Assembly (NCBI RefSeq): GCF_040958095.1
Contig: NC_091220.1
Coordinates: 19,496,488-19,560,487 of the forward strand
From: Procambarus clarkii
Lineage: Eukaryota; Arthropoda; Malacostraca; Decapoda; Cambaridae
DNA length: 64,000 bases
Direction of reading: 5' to 3'
The translations under genes and the position numbers were made by a program. Positions 12,468-22,732 of the stretch are shown in pieces; the first letter of the stretch is position 1, and each line of letters begins with the position of its first letter. Below the pieces are notes generated by a model. It was not told the DNA's origin. It was given only the letters and a program-made list of their open reading frames with translations, and did no database searches.

Positions 12468-13138
12468 TTAAAATGGACAACCAATTTTTGGGTAAATTGT
12501 TAGGATGTCGTCCAGAACACCTGAGTCAATAAAATAGTTACACAGTTGGTGGTACAAGAGGCCAGGAGGTCTAAAGTCCTTTACGGTTTCACATTCATCA
12601 CTATAGTGTTCTAGTGAATGCATTAAAGGTTTATCACAGAGTTTACAATCTGCATATTCTGGTAGTGGCTCAGCCTCACTAACCTGCCAGATGTGTCTAT
12701 AGCCAAGGTGAATTCGCGCAATGACTACATCACATTGCCTAGTCCGGTTACTGTGCTGACCATACAAATACCTATTATTACAAAACTTGTCATAACTTTT
12801 AATACTGCAGCTTTCAGGTCTCTGGCCATTTCTTAGTTCTTCTAAATCTGATTTAATTTCTTTAATTTGTATGTTTCTAATAACTGCATTAGATAGTCCA
12901 AAGTCATAATCAATTCTTTCTTTCCTGCAAGCCTCATTGGCCAATTGATCTACAAAGTCATGTTTTCAAACTCAAACATGGGATGGGATCCACACAAATT
13001 TTATACAAGAGTTATTATCATTGGCAAAAATTACATTCCATTTAATATTACAAGCTACTTCCGACGTACATTGTGATGGGTTATTTAAGGACTGCAGAGC
13101 ACTTTTAGAGTCACAGAATATCACTCCACCACCATTGA
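12468..13138 (-). pseudogene. LINE RNase H domain and C-terminal zinc-knuckle-like tail, decayed
   Basis: Read on the minus strand, the 13138-12950 part gives VIFCDSKSALQSLNNPSQC and KFVWIPSHV, the RNase H core with the catalytic Asp of CDSKSAL. Two in-frame TGA codons then interrupt HV*V*KHDFVDQLANEACR. The remaining 12944-12468 frame carries RQCDVVIARIHLGYRHIW and then C-x2-C ... H-x-LEHY-x3-C (CKLC, HSLEHYSDEC), the usual C-terminal end of RNase-H-bearing non-LTR elements. The related fragment at 55956-56150 has the same ARLRLGYKYLWE and HYVNEC blocks. The reverse transcriptase part would lie at higher coordinates but is not there. Confidence 0.85.
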
Positions 13139-13144
13139 GCTTGA

Positions 13145-13396
13145 GTGACCGGCGTGTTAGCTCGCGGCATGGCGGCGGCTGGGAGTACGCCGATTCGCCG
13201 TGTAGATACTGTCAGGCTTCCTTTCTCAGCTCCTGTGGATTGGCTTCTCGTATTAGTCGCGTTACTGGACGTTTTGGATGTGAAGGTCGCCGATCTTCTA
13301 GGCCTGGAGAAACTTACGTATATGCGTGTGGCGGTGAAATTTGCCACGTCAGCCGGCTACCTGGATTTTGTACGCCACTACACTGATGTAGTGTAG
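13145..13396 (+). pseudogene. ORF1/gag-like fragment of a non-LTR element (tentative)
   Basis: An 83-residue frame containing VDTVRLPFSAPVDWLLVLVA, LDVKVADLLGLEKL and VAVKFATSAGYLDFVRHY. The pattern of a short hydrophobic first half, then 'vkF.t...Y..Fv', resembles the N-terminal RNA-binding-like region of ORF1/gag proteins. It ends where a tandem array begins and lacks zinc knuckles. It lies head to head with the LINE fragment at 12468-13138. Assignment by pattern only. Confidence 0.4.
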
Positions 13397-13758
13397 CAAA
13401 ATCGGGCAAAAATTCGCCACATTTTTGCCCGCTACCGGCGAAAATCGCGCGATTTTGGGCCTCTAGCAGCGAAAATCGCACGGTTTTTGCCCGCTAGTGG
13501 CAAAAATCGACCGATTTTCCCCGCTAGTGGCCAAAAATCATGCAAATTTCGCTGCTAGCGGCCAAAAATCGGGCGATTTTCCCCGCTAGCGGCCAAAAAC
13601 CATGTGATTTTCGCCGCTAGTGGCCAAAAATCGCGCGATTTTCGCCACTACCGGCCAAAAACCGCGCGATTTTTGCCCTCCAGCGGCGAAATTCGCCAGA
13701 TTTTTGCCCGCTACCGGCGAAAATCGCGCGATTTTTGCCCGCCAGCTGCGAAAATCAC
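13396..13758. repeat. About 30-bp minisatellite with CGCGCGATTTT palindromes
   Basis: Degenerate units built from 'gcgaaaatcgcgcgatttt' and 'gcccgctagcggc'. Each unit carries an imperfect dyad (AAAATCG.CGATTTT). CpG-rich compared with the rest of the window. Confidence 0.9.
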
Positions 13759-13759
13759 A

Positions 13760-14040
13760 CCTACAAGGTACTGCCCCACACCTAGAAGGTACAGCACCAC
13801 ACCTAGAAGGTACAGCACCACACCTAGAAGGTACTGCCCCACACCTAGAAGGTACAGCCCCACACCTAGAAGGTACAGCACCACACCTAGAAGGTACAGC
13901 ACCACACCTAGAAGTACTGCCCCACACCTAGGTGTGGGGCGATATTCTAAGTGAGGTACAGCACTTCTTGGTGTGGGGCAGTACCTTCTAGGTGTGGTAC
14001 AGTACTTCTAGGTGTGGGGCAGTACTTCTAGGTGTGGTCT
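13760..14040. repeat. 21-bp minisatellite with an inverted half
   Basis: 13762-13925 has about eight copies of cacctagaaggtacagcac(ca). From 13926 the motif appears inverted (ggtgtggggcagtaccttct), so the two halves can pair into a long foldback centred near cacctaggtg at about 13930. Confidence 0.9.
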
Positions 14041-14422
14041 TCATCAAACAATCAAGGAATAATACTTAAGAGCACTCACTAGTGTGTGTAAACCTACAGT
14101 GTTCAAGTGCTATCAGGCAGGGCTTACAATGGAAGCAGATGTTACAAAGGTTTTCTGTCCCCAACAATAAGAAAAATTTGAACGCGAATTAGCAATGTTT
14201 AAAACGAGAATGTGTAAGACAGCAGAGGAGAAAGACTAACAAAATTCCACAAAACTTGCAAACTAGTGGAAAGAATAACAGTTGAAAACTCAATATCCTC
14301 GACAATAAATATAAAAAGCATGAACAACGCAAATCATTGCACCAGGAGTTGGGAAGGCGGGGCTAGAGACCTATATCTCCTCTATGAAAACATTAATTTT
14401 CAAGTACAAAACTTACAACCTG
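14041..14422. other. Spacer, no gene recognised
   Basis: AT-rich; only short chance frames. Confidence 0.5.
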
Positions 14423-14722
14423 AAGCTTGGGCTTCACACCACCAGAGGGCAGCACTGCTGCGTCTCAGAGTCGCCTCACAGAGTTTCCCTTCCTGTCGTA
14501 ACTTTCCCAGTCTAAGAGACCTCAAGCTTGGCCGTCACACCACCAGAGTGCAGCACTGCTGCGTCTCAGAGTCGCCTCACAGAGTTTCCCTTCCTGTCGT
14601 AACTTTCCCAGTCTAAGAGACCTCAAGCTTGGCCGTCACACCACCAGAGGGCAGCACTGCTGCGTCTCAGAGTCGCCTCACAGAGTTTCCCTTCCTGTGG
14701 TAACTTTCCCAGCCTAAGAGAG
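14423..14722. repeat. Three tandem copies of a 101-bp unit
   Basis: Units start at 14423, 14524 and 14625 with aagcttgg and share 'gtctcagagtcgcctcacag' and 'tttcccttcctgtcgtaact'. Near-identical, so recently duplicated. Confidence 0.95.
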
Positions 14723-15125
14723 ACAAATAGATTTCCACCAAAGCTATAACTATGAATTATACATGCAGTAAACCAGATAATTAATTATTAAGTCCATCTC
14801 GAATAATTACGAACTTTAAAAGTATAAATTAAACAAAAACAGTTGATACTAAAATTTACGCCGAATAAAATATTAAACAAATACACTATTTTTGAATATT
14901 TTAAATCTTTTTCATAGGCTATTATGTCTTTTTCCCTCAGCCAATAAGAAAGCCCAATAATTTTACTTCAGGTGAATCGCTGTCGATGATTGGTCGACTC
15001 TCAATGATCTTGCCATTTCTTTAAATCTTCCAAACTGTTTTCTTATGATAATCCGAGCCGCGATTTTTAAATTCTTTGTTTACGTTTTTTGAGCACTCAG
15101 ACGCGAACGGACATGCGCGCGCACC
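14723..15125. other. AT-rich spacer
   Basis: No gene seen. A CCAAT (14943-14952) and an ATTGG (about 14990) occur, with no further promoter features. Confidence 0.45.
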
Positions 15126-15479
15126 CTAGATCGTAGACGATACGGGGGACATGACCACCACATGCAAGATTCTCAAAGGAATTGATAGGGTACAAAAAGA
15201 CAGTTTAACCCAAGGGGCACACGCACTAGGGGATACAGGTGGAAATTGAGTGCCTAAATGAGCCATAAAGACATTAGAAAGATTTTTTAGTGTCAGAGTA
15301 GTTAATAAATGGAATAGGAATGCATTAGGCAGTGATGTGGTGGAGGCTGACTCCATACACAGTTTCAAATGTAGATATGATAGAGCCCAATAGGCTCAGG
15401 AACCTGTACACCAGTTGATTGACGGTTGAGAGGCGGGATCAAAGAGCCAGAGCTCAACCCTTGCAAGTACAACTAGGTG

Positions 15480-15481
<2 letters not shown>
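15126..15481 (+). mobile_element. LINE 3' end (family with AGGTGAGTAC tail)
   Basis: The frame reads VVNKWNRNALGSDVVEAADS then IHSFKCRYDRAQ. The pattern WN.L...VV.A.S...FK...D is the C-terminal signature of decapod non-LTR elements. The 3' untranslated end (gttgattgacggttgagagg ... acaactaggtgagtac) runs straight into an (AC)n tract. Other copies: 26829-26917, 32242-32410 (-), 35085-35420 (-), 37700-37895. Confidence 0.8.
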
Positions 15482-15562
<81 letters not shown>

Positions 15563-15570
15563 GCACGCAG
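15482..15570. repeat. (AC)n microsatellite at LINE 3' end
   Basis: About 38 AC units, then acgcacgcacgc, directly continuing the tail gagtacac of the LINE fragment. Confidence 0.97.
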
Positions 15571-15734
15571 TGCTCCCCTCACCTCACGCAACTCTTAAAT
15601 CACCTGAATCAGATTCTAATGACCAGTAATGCTAGCCGCAGCTCTCAAGTGCTTGCCATAAATCATTTTTAACTTTTTGTGGTTCCATGATGCATTGGTC
15701 TCAAGGCCGACATTAATCATATCGGGAGAGTGGA
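15571..15734. other. Short spacer
   Basis: No recognisable feature. Confidence 0.4.
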
Positions 15735-16730
15735 GTGGCGGACCTCCTCCTCCAAGCAACTTCGGGCTCACCATAGCCCGTGCTACTTGCCCCGCTCCTG
15801 TGCCAGGTAAGTCCACTACGGGCTCACCATAGTCCGTGCTACTCGCCCCGCTCCTGTGCAAGGTAAGTCCACTACGGGCTCACCATAGTCCGTGCTACTC
15901 GCCCCGCTCCTGTGCCAGGTAAGTCCACTACGGGCTCACCATAGTCCGTGCTACTCGCCCCGCTCCTGTGCAAGCTAAGTTACGGGCTCACCATAGCCCG
16001 TGCTACTTGCCCCGCTCCTGTGCCAGGTAAGTCCACTACGGGCTCACCATAGCCCGTGCTACTTGCCCCGCTCCTGTGCCAGGTAAGTCCACTACGGGCT
16101 CACCATAGTCCGTGCTACTCGCCCCGCTCCTGTGCCAGGTAAGTCCACTACGGGCTCACCATAGTCCGTGCTACTCGCCCCGCTCCTGTGCAAGCTAAGT
16201 TACGGGCTCACCATAGCCCGTGCTACTTGCCCCGCTCCTGTGCCAGGTAAGTCCACTACGGGCTCACCATAGCCCGTGCTACTTGCCCCGCTCCTGTGCC
16301 AGGTAAGTCCACTACGGGCTCACCATAGTCCGTGCTACTCGCCCCGCTCCTGTGCCAGTTAAGTCCACTACGGGCTCACCATAGTCCGTGCTACTCGCCC
16401 CGCTCCTGTGCAAGCTAAGTTACGGGCTCACCATAGCCCGTGCTACTTGGCCTGCTCCTGTGCAAGGTAAGTCCACTACGGGCTCACCATAGCCCGTGCT
16501 ACTTGCCCCGCTCCTGTGCCAGGTAAGTCCACTACGGGCTCACCATAGCCCGTGCTACTTGCCCCGCTCCTGTGCAAGGTAAGTCCACTACGGGCTCACC
16601 ATAGCCCGTGCTACTTGCCCCGCTCCTGTGCCAGGTAAGTCCACTACGGGCTCACCATAGCCCGTGCTACTTGCCCCGCTCCTGTGCAAGGTAAGTCCAC
16701 TACGGGCTCATCATAGCCCGTGCTACTTGG
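15735..16730. repeat. 56-bp minisatellite carrying hairpins and consensus 5' splice-site motifs
   Basis: About 18 units, each with ACGGGCTcaccatAGCCCGT (7-bp stem, 6-nt loop, sometimes agtccgt), then 'ctacttgccccgctcctgtg' and ccaggtaagtcc. Thirteen units carry AGGTAAGT, a perfect metazoan donor consensus. Shorter variant units read caagctaagttac instead. The hairpin half also occurs dispersed at 24020, 25424, 42862, 48450, 55582 and 62453. Confidence 0.95.
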
Positions 16731-17001
16731 AACAGCGCTTTCATTACATGTAAGTTTTTAATCGAGTGCGTATTTATATCTTTAAAAAAAATGGTTAATA
16801 GAGTATTTATCTAAGGGATAAACTTATTTTCGGATATAAATATTTGGACAAGTATTTCCTCATGTTTATAATTCTCGATTGAGATCCTCTCCTCCTTTTA
16901 CCATAATAATAATTTTAAAACATGTCCGCTCTTAAAAAAATTAAAAAACCCGAAATCAATTACATGCTGTTTGCAGAGGACCTTCCAATTAATAGCGAAT
17001 G

Positions 17002-17105
<104 letters not shown>

Positions 17106-17149
17106 AACAAGCCTGAATGGTCCCCAGGACTATATGCGAATGAAAAAAA

Positions 17150-17222
17150 GGCGCCCTGTAGTTACCAGTTGCGTTGCTTCTGGGAGTATGGGTTCGAGTC
17201 ACTTCTGGGGTGTGAGTTTTCA

Positions 17223-17224
<2 letters not shown>
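17150..17224 (+). mobile_element. 3' half of a tRNA-like SINE ending in (AT)n
   Basis: Contains 'atgggttcgagtcacttctg' and ggggtgtgagttttcatt, the same box-B segment as at 53735-53822. Followed directly by a long (AT)n run (17225-17317). Confidence 0.65.

Positions 17225-17317
<93 letters not shown>
17225..17317. repeat. (AT)n microsatellite
   Basis: Continuous TA repeats between a SINE end and the MITE that starts at 17318. Confidence 0.97.
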
Positions 17318-17320
<3 letters not shown>

Positions 17321-17706
17321 GTACCTAGTAGCCAGAACGCACTTCTATGCCTACTATGCAAGGCCCGATTTGCCTAATAAGCCAAGTTTTCATGAATTAA
17401 TTATATTTCGACTACCTAACCTACCTAATCTAACCTAACCTAACGTTTTCGGCTACCTAACCTAACCTAACCTATAAAGATAGGTTAGGTTAGGTTAGGT
17501 AGGGTTGGTTACGTTCGGTCATATATCTACGTTAATTTTAACTCCAATAAAAAAAAAATGACCCTATACGTAATGAAATGGGTAGCTTTATCATTTCATA
17601 AGAAAAAAATTAGAGAATATATATTAATTCACGAAAACTTGGCTTATTAGGCAAATCGGGCCTTGCATAGTAGGCCGAGAAGTGCGTTCTGGCTACTAGG
17701 TACGAC
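17318..17706. mobile_element. MITE with about 82-bp terminal inverted repeats
   Basis: Left arm 17318-17400 begins 'gtcgtacctagtagccagaa'; right arm 17624-17706 ends ttctggctactaggtacgac and is its near-perfect reverse complement. The 389-bp element holds an internal inverted pair of CCTAA/TTAGG tracts (17420-17505). Both sides are (AT)n, so a TA target duplication is compatible but cannot be proved. No coding capacity. Confidence 0.92.
17420..17505. repeat. Inverted telomere-like (CCTAA)/(TTAGG) tracts
   Basis: Imperfect CCTAA units at 17423-17475 followed by TTAGG units at 17483-17503, separated by ataaagat. They form a stem inside the MITE. Confidence 0.85.
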
Positions 17707-18025
17707 ATATATATATATACGGTGCCTCAGTTGCAAGGATTGTTAATAAGGTTAAAAATTTACAAGATGTTAATGTAGAATATGCATGTATAACATAATT
17801 CATATCACTATTAACATAAGAGTTCTGCCTTACAGAGCTACTAAAAACTCACAGCTACCTTTCAAGAAAGGTTCCTATGAGTTTTGATCCATCATTGATA
17901 GTTGCACAACAGCGGTAGCTCGAGTAAATTATCAACTCAACTCCTAGGGATAGTCGAACAGACTTCAAGTAATAGAAAGTGGTTATTCAATTGTACAAGT
18001 CTCCAGCGCCCCGTCTATCTGGACT

Positions 18026-19385
18026 ACTGTAGCCATTCACAGAGACATCACCTCCAAAAGGACGTCCCTCCATCTAAGCTACTGTAGCCATACACCGAGA
18101 CATCACCTCCAAAAGGACGTCCCTCCATCTAAGCTACTGTAGCCATACACCGAGACATCACCTCCAAAAGGACGTCCCTCCATCTAAGCTACTGTAGCCA
18201 TACACCGAGACATCACCTCCAAAAGGTCGTCCCTCCATCTAAGCTACTGTAGCCATACACCGAGACATCACCTCCAAAAGGACGTCCCTCCATCTAAGCT
18301 ACTGTAGCCATACACCGAGACATCACCTCCAAAAGGACGTCCCTCCATCTAAGCTACTGTAGCCATACACCGAGACATCACCTCCAAAAGGTCGTCCCTC
18401 CATCTAAGCTACTGTAGCCATACACCGAGACATCACCTCCAAAAGGACGTCCCTCCATCTAAGCTACTGTAGCCATACACCGAGACATCACCTCCAAAAG
18501 GACGTCCCTCCATCTAAGCTACTGTAGCCATACACCGAGACATCACCTCCAAAAGGACGTCCCTCCATCTAAGCTACTGTAGCCATACACCGAGACATCA
18601 CCTCCAAAAGGACGTCCCTCCATCTAAGCTACTGTAGCCATACACCGAGACATCACCTCCAAAAGGACGTCCCTCCATCTAAGCTACTGTAGCCATACAC
18701 CGAGACATCACCTCCAAAAGGACGTCCCTCCATCTAAGCTACTGTAGCCATACACCGAGACATCACCTCCAAAAGGACGTCCCTCCATCTAAGCTACTGT
18801 AGCCATACACCGAGACATCACCTCCAAAAGGACGTCCCTCCATCTAAGCTACTGTAGCCATACACCGAGACATCACCTCCAAAAGGACGTCCCTCCATCT
18901 AAGCTACTGTAGCCATACACCGAGACATCACCTCCAAAAGGACGTCCCTCCATCTAAGCTACTGTAGCCATACACCGAGACATCACCTCCAAAAGGACGT
19001 CCCTCCATCTAAGCTACTGTAGCCATACACCGAGACATCACCTCCAAAAGGACGTCCCTCCATCTAAGCTACTGTAGCCATACACCGAGACATCACCTCC
19101 AAAAGGACGTCCCTCCATCTAAGCTACTGTAGCCATACACCGAGACATCACCTCCAAAAGGACGTCCCTCCATCTAAGCTACTGTAGCCATACACCGAGA
19201 CATCACCTCCAAAAGGACGTCCCTCCATCTAAGCTACTGTAGCCATACACCGAGACATCACCTCCAAAAGGACGTCCCTCCATCTAGGCTACTGTAGCCA
19301 TACACCGAGACATCACCTCCAAAAGGACGTCCCTTCATCTAGGCTACTGTAGCCATACACCGAGACATCACCTCCAAAAGGACAT
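18026..19385. repeat. 55-bp satellite array, about 24 copies
   Basis: The unit holds 'catctaagctactgtagcca', tacaccgagacatcacctcc and aaaaggacgtccct. Copies are almost identical except occasional gtcgtccc and, near the 3' end, catctagg. This homogeneity indicates recent expansion or gene conversion. Confidence 0.97.
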
Positions 19386-19780
19386 CTCTGCTTTGGAGAA
19401 ACTACAGCAGACAAGGCCAAAACCCCATCCCAGAACTAAGTCGACTCTCATACCAGGAACGCTTGAAAGCCTCAGGGATAACAAACCACACATGACAGGG
19501 CTGATCTCCTCGAAATTAATACAATACTGAACGAATTGCAGGATATCAATCCGGATCATTTCATCAAGAGATCAGACGTAACACGAACAACCAGCAACAA
19601 CTTCAAACTCAACAAGCCACTAAACAGGACAGTAAACAGATGCTTAATTACCCAACAGTTATAAATCCACGGAACAGCCTACCCGCCAAACCCGTAAATG
19701 TCCAAACATTACTGCAGTTTAAAATCGACATGAAAACAAATCCTTATGAAAAATGGTGGACAAACCTCCGAGAAGCCTCG
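19386..19780 (+). pseudogene. LINE reverse transcriptase C-terminal fragment, decayed
   Basis: In shifted frames: NPIPELSRLSYQERLKASGI (19415-19475), then DLLEINTILNELQDINPDHF (about 19500-19560), TRTTSNNFKLNKPLNRTVNR, then VINPRNSLPAKPVNVQTLL and QFKIDMK (to 19740). This is the standard order of a CR1/Jockey-like C-terminus (sYeeRLk, nWN.Lp..vv....FK). The array at 18026-19385 abuts its 5' side. Confidence 0.75.
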
Positions 19781-20003
19781 GATTTCCTCTCCCATTCAAG
19801 GTCACTAGAGATGTTGAACTTCAGGTCATTTTACAGCGGGAAATCCTTTCCAAAATGGCAAGAAAGTTCTCGAAAACAGGACAATATTTTGATGACGTCT
19901 TATACTGAATTTTGTAACTAGCTCATCAAGCTTATAACTAGCTTACCTAAATGAAACTAACTTATACATCACAAGAGAAACTGACACAAATAACGAAGTT
20001 AAC

Positions 20004-20007
<4 letters not shown>

Positions 20008-20097
<90 letters not shown>
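20008..20097. repeat. (AT)n microsatellite
   Basis: Uninterrupted TA repeats on the left of a foldback element. Confidence 0.97.
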
Positions 20098-20099
<2 letters not shown>

Positions 20100-20268
20100 C
20101 AATGTCAGACCACGGAGGAAAATGAAACAGGAATTTCCTTAAGTACTTTCGCATATTAAATACATCTTCAGAAGGAAAGATTCCTTCTGAAGATGTATTT
20201 AATATACGAAAGTACGAAAGTACTTAAGGAAATTCCTGTTTCATTTTCCTCCGTGGTCTGACATTGTC
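20098..20268. mobile_element. Foldback element, arms about 80 bp
   Basis: Begins gacaatgtcagaccacgg and ends ccgtggtctgacattgtc. Arms pair nearly perfectly around gaaggaaagattccttc; the right arm has an 8-base repetition of gaaagtac. It lies between two (AT)n tracts. Confidence 0.93.
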
Positions 20269-20293
20269 ACTTTCTTAATCACGTGTTTATTTT

Positions 20294-20298
<5 letters not shown>

Positions 20299-20381
<83 letters not shown>
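20299..20381. repeat. (AT)n microsatellite
   Basis: Uninterrupted TA repeats. Confidence 0.97.
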
Positions 20382-20386
<5 letters not shown>

Positions 20387-20416
20387 GACTACCCTATTCC
20401 AGTAGCTGAAGTTTAT

Positions 20417-20596
20417 AACTTCTTAGACACTCAACCCACCAGGGGACTCGAACACTGGCCAACAAGGTGGCAGTTGCATGCTGTATCCACTACGCTATAC
20501 TTCAATGCTTTGAAGTATAGCGTAGTGGATACAGCATGCAACTGCCACCTTGTTGGCCAGTGTTCGAGTCCCCTGGTGGGTTGAGTGTCTAAAAAG

Positions 20597-20598
<2 letters not shown>
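20417..20598. mobile_element. Head-to-head inverted dimer of a tRNA-derived SINE
   Basis: Two arms of about 90 bp meet near 20508 (cttcaatgctttgaag). On the right arm agcgtagtggatacagc resembles box A and 'cagtgttcgagtcccctggt' contains box B; the left arm is the same sequence inverted. The dimer is flanked by (AT)n on both sides. Confidence 0.85.

Positions 20599-20600
<2 letters not shown>

Positions 20601-20668
<68 letters not shown>
20601..20668. repeat. (AT)n microsatellite
   Basis: Uninterrupted TA repeats between two foldbacks. Confidence 0.97.
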
Positions 20669-20671
<3 letters not shown>

Positions 20672-20777
20672 ACTTTAGAACACTTTCCCACCAGGAGACT
20701 CGAACCCTAGCCAGCACAGAAGCCTTCCAGCAACTGGCATAACAGAGTGTTATGAGTTTAAAGTGTTCTAAAGTTGT
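20669..20777. mobile_element. SINE-like segment with 18-bp terminal inverted repeat
   Basis: acaactttagaacacttt at 20669-20686 is inverted at 20760-20777. The interior carries cccaccaggagactcgaacc, a box-B complement related to the preceding inverted dimer. Confidence 0.75.
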
Positions 20778-20806
20778 ATACTTAACTCTCGTGTTTAGGA
20801 GAGTTG

Positions 20807-20912
<106 letters not shown>

Positions 20913-21124
20913 ACAAATATTAAGCATTCGTAGGTCTAGTAAAGCATATATACTTGCTACATTAGGCCTAAGATAGCGTGTAGTAGGGCCTAGATTTGCT
21001 AGGAGAGGTTAAATCCTATATGTATATACTCTATATTAGTATAATATACTCTATATGTATAATATCCTATATATATATGCGGATATAAACTAAAAATCCA
21101 AGATAGCCAGACTTCATTACACAC

Positions 21125-21262
21125 AGATATCACAATAGCATAATGCATCAAATGAACAAATTCTTATACCATGTCGTAGCTCAAGTCGATTAAAACAGCG
21201 TCTAAGATGCTCTCGGACGGAGGTTCGAATCCTCGTCACGGCCCTTGTGGATTTGTGCCTTC
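21125..21262 (+). mobile_element. tRNA-like SINE/MITE, 'CTCACGGCCC' family
   Basis: Box-A-like agctcaagtcgattaaaac and box-B-like 'gaggttcgaatcctcgtcac', then ggcccttgtggatttgt. The upstream flank tcacaatagcataatgcatc aaatgaacaaat is the inverse of the downstream flank seen in other copies. Relatives: 22545-22628 (-), 39493-39535 (-), 46790-46845 (-), 58490-58535, 61617-61765, 62190-62320. Confidence 0.75.
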
Positions 21263-21427
21263 AAGTTAGCCAGATTCAATAATAAAAAAATCCCAACTTT
21301 CAGGTCATCCATCACAACATATTGGCACTTTCGACCAAATAGTTACTCAAAGGACTTTCATTTTAGAAGCACGAGGCTTAACTATCAGCCCCGTGGTGCT
21401 AAGGTTTTATCAATGTCCAGAAAACGG

Positions 21428-21962
21428 GCTATGTCTCCTGGTGTGGCTCAGGAACCTCTACTCATCGCCTGGTGCGGTTCAGGAACCGCTACTCATCACT
21501 GGTGTGGTCCAGGAACCGCTACTCATCACTGGTGTGGTCCAGGAACCGCTACTCATCACTGGTGTGGTCCAGGAACCGCTACTCATCACTGGTGTGGTCC
21601 AGGAACCGCTACTCATCACTGGTGTGGCTCAGGAACCTCTACTCATCGCCTGGTGCGGTTCAGGAACCGCTACTCATCACTGGTGTGGTCCAGGAACCGC
21701 TACTCATCACTGGTGTGGTCCAGGAACCGCTACTCATCACTGGTGTGGTCCAGGAACCGCTACTCAACGCCTGGTGTGGTTCAGGAACAGCTACTCATCG
21801 CCTGGCGTGGTCCAGGAACCGCTACTCATCACTGGTGTGGTCCAGGAACCGCTACTCATCACTGGTGTGGTCCAGGAACCGCTACTCATCGCCTGGTGTG
21901 GTTCAGGAACCGCTACTCAACGCCTGGTGTGGCCCAGGAACCGCTACTCATCGCCTGGTGTA
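21428..21962. repeat. 30-bp minisatellite, about 18 copies
   Basis: Units of aggaaccgctactcatcact plus ggtgtggtcc, with variants gcggttc and tcgcctg. Because the unit is divisible by three, all + frames stay open; one continues for 330 codons into the 27-bp repeats below. I see no signal peptide, splice context or non-repeat domain, so I regard the frame as fortuitous. Confidence 0.95.
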
Positions 21963-22034
21963 TATGTATATGTATATGTATATGTAATAAATTAATGCTA
22001 AATATGAATACTGTCGACCATACTGTCTATTTAC

Positions 22035-22170
22035 GTACTTCTATGTATACAAGAGAGCACAGACGACCTATGTATACACAAGAATACAGGCGACCTATGT
22101 ATACACAGGAACACAAACGACCTATGTATACACGACAGCACGGACGACCTATGTATACACAAGTATACAG
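22035..22170. repeat. 27-bp minisatellite, about 5 copies
   Basis: Copies of cgacctatgtatacacaaga (+ atacagg), degenerate. In frame with the preceding 30-bp array by chance of unit length. Confidence 0.85.
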
Positions 22171-22544
22171 ATCACATTTCATGATGAACGAAGATAATAA
22201 TTGTTGGCTAAAACTTGATAATTCCGCAGTAATTTAACAATTACAGTCGAGGCCTCGCGAAATTATCGAAATGTTTGGTTAGAAAACAGTTCAGTCGTGA
22301 GCGGTCATTTACTATGGAAAAGTTGATATTTTCTCCCATTCCGCAAATCTGGGTGGAAGTCTGACGTCAGTCTTCTAAATGAACCGCCTTTGTGACTTAA
22401 AAACCCCGAAACAAAGTCTATCATTGGTGGTCTGAAGAGCTGTTTTTTGAAGGTTAAATGGAACCTTCTAGAATGTCTATATAGAGACTCCGATATCCTT
22501 TCTATCTGTCGCTGTTGCAAAGGGATTTCACACTCGTCCACATC

Positions 22545-22628
22545 GGCCGTGAAGAGGATTCGAACCTACGTCCGAGAGCATCCCAGACGCTGCCTTAATC
22601 GACTGAGCTACGGGAGTGAGGTGAATGA
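22545..22628 (-). mobile_element. tRNA-like SINE, 'CTCACGGCCC' family
   Basis: gtgaagaggattcgaaccta carries the box-B complement; gctgccttaatcgactgagc carries the box-A complement. Inverse of the copy at 61674-61741. Confidence 0.75.
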
Positions 22629-22732
22629 CTGTGGGTGTTGGGGGAGGCGGTTCGCCCTCATGTGAAGCAATGTTTCCACCTCGTTCGTTGACGCAATGTT
22701 AGGACGCAGCCCGTCCTTCCGTACACAGATCC

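Noticed and set aside
18026..19385. CRISPR array
   Set aside because: Units are contiguous, with no unique spacers, and the genome is eukaryotic; the same applies to all other arrays here.
21245..22237. 330-codon frame as a repeat protein gene
   Set aside because: It spans two unrelated minisatellites with units divisible by three and starts inside a SINE; no splice, signal or domain evidence.
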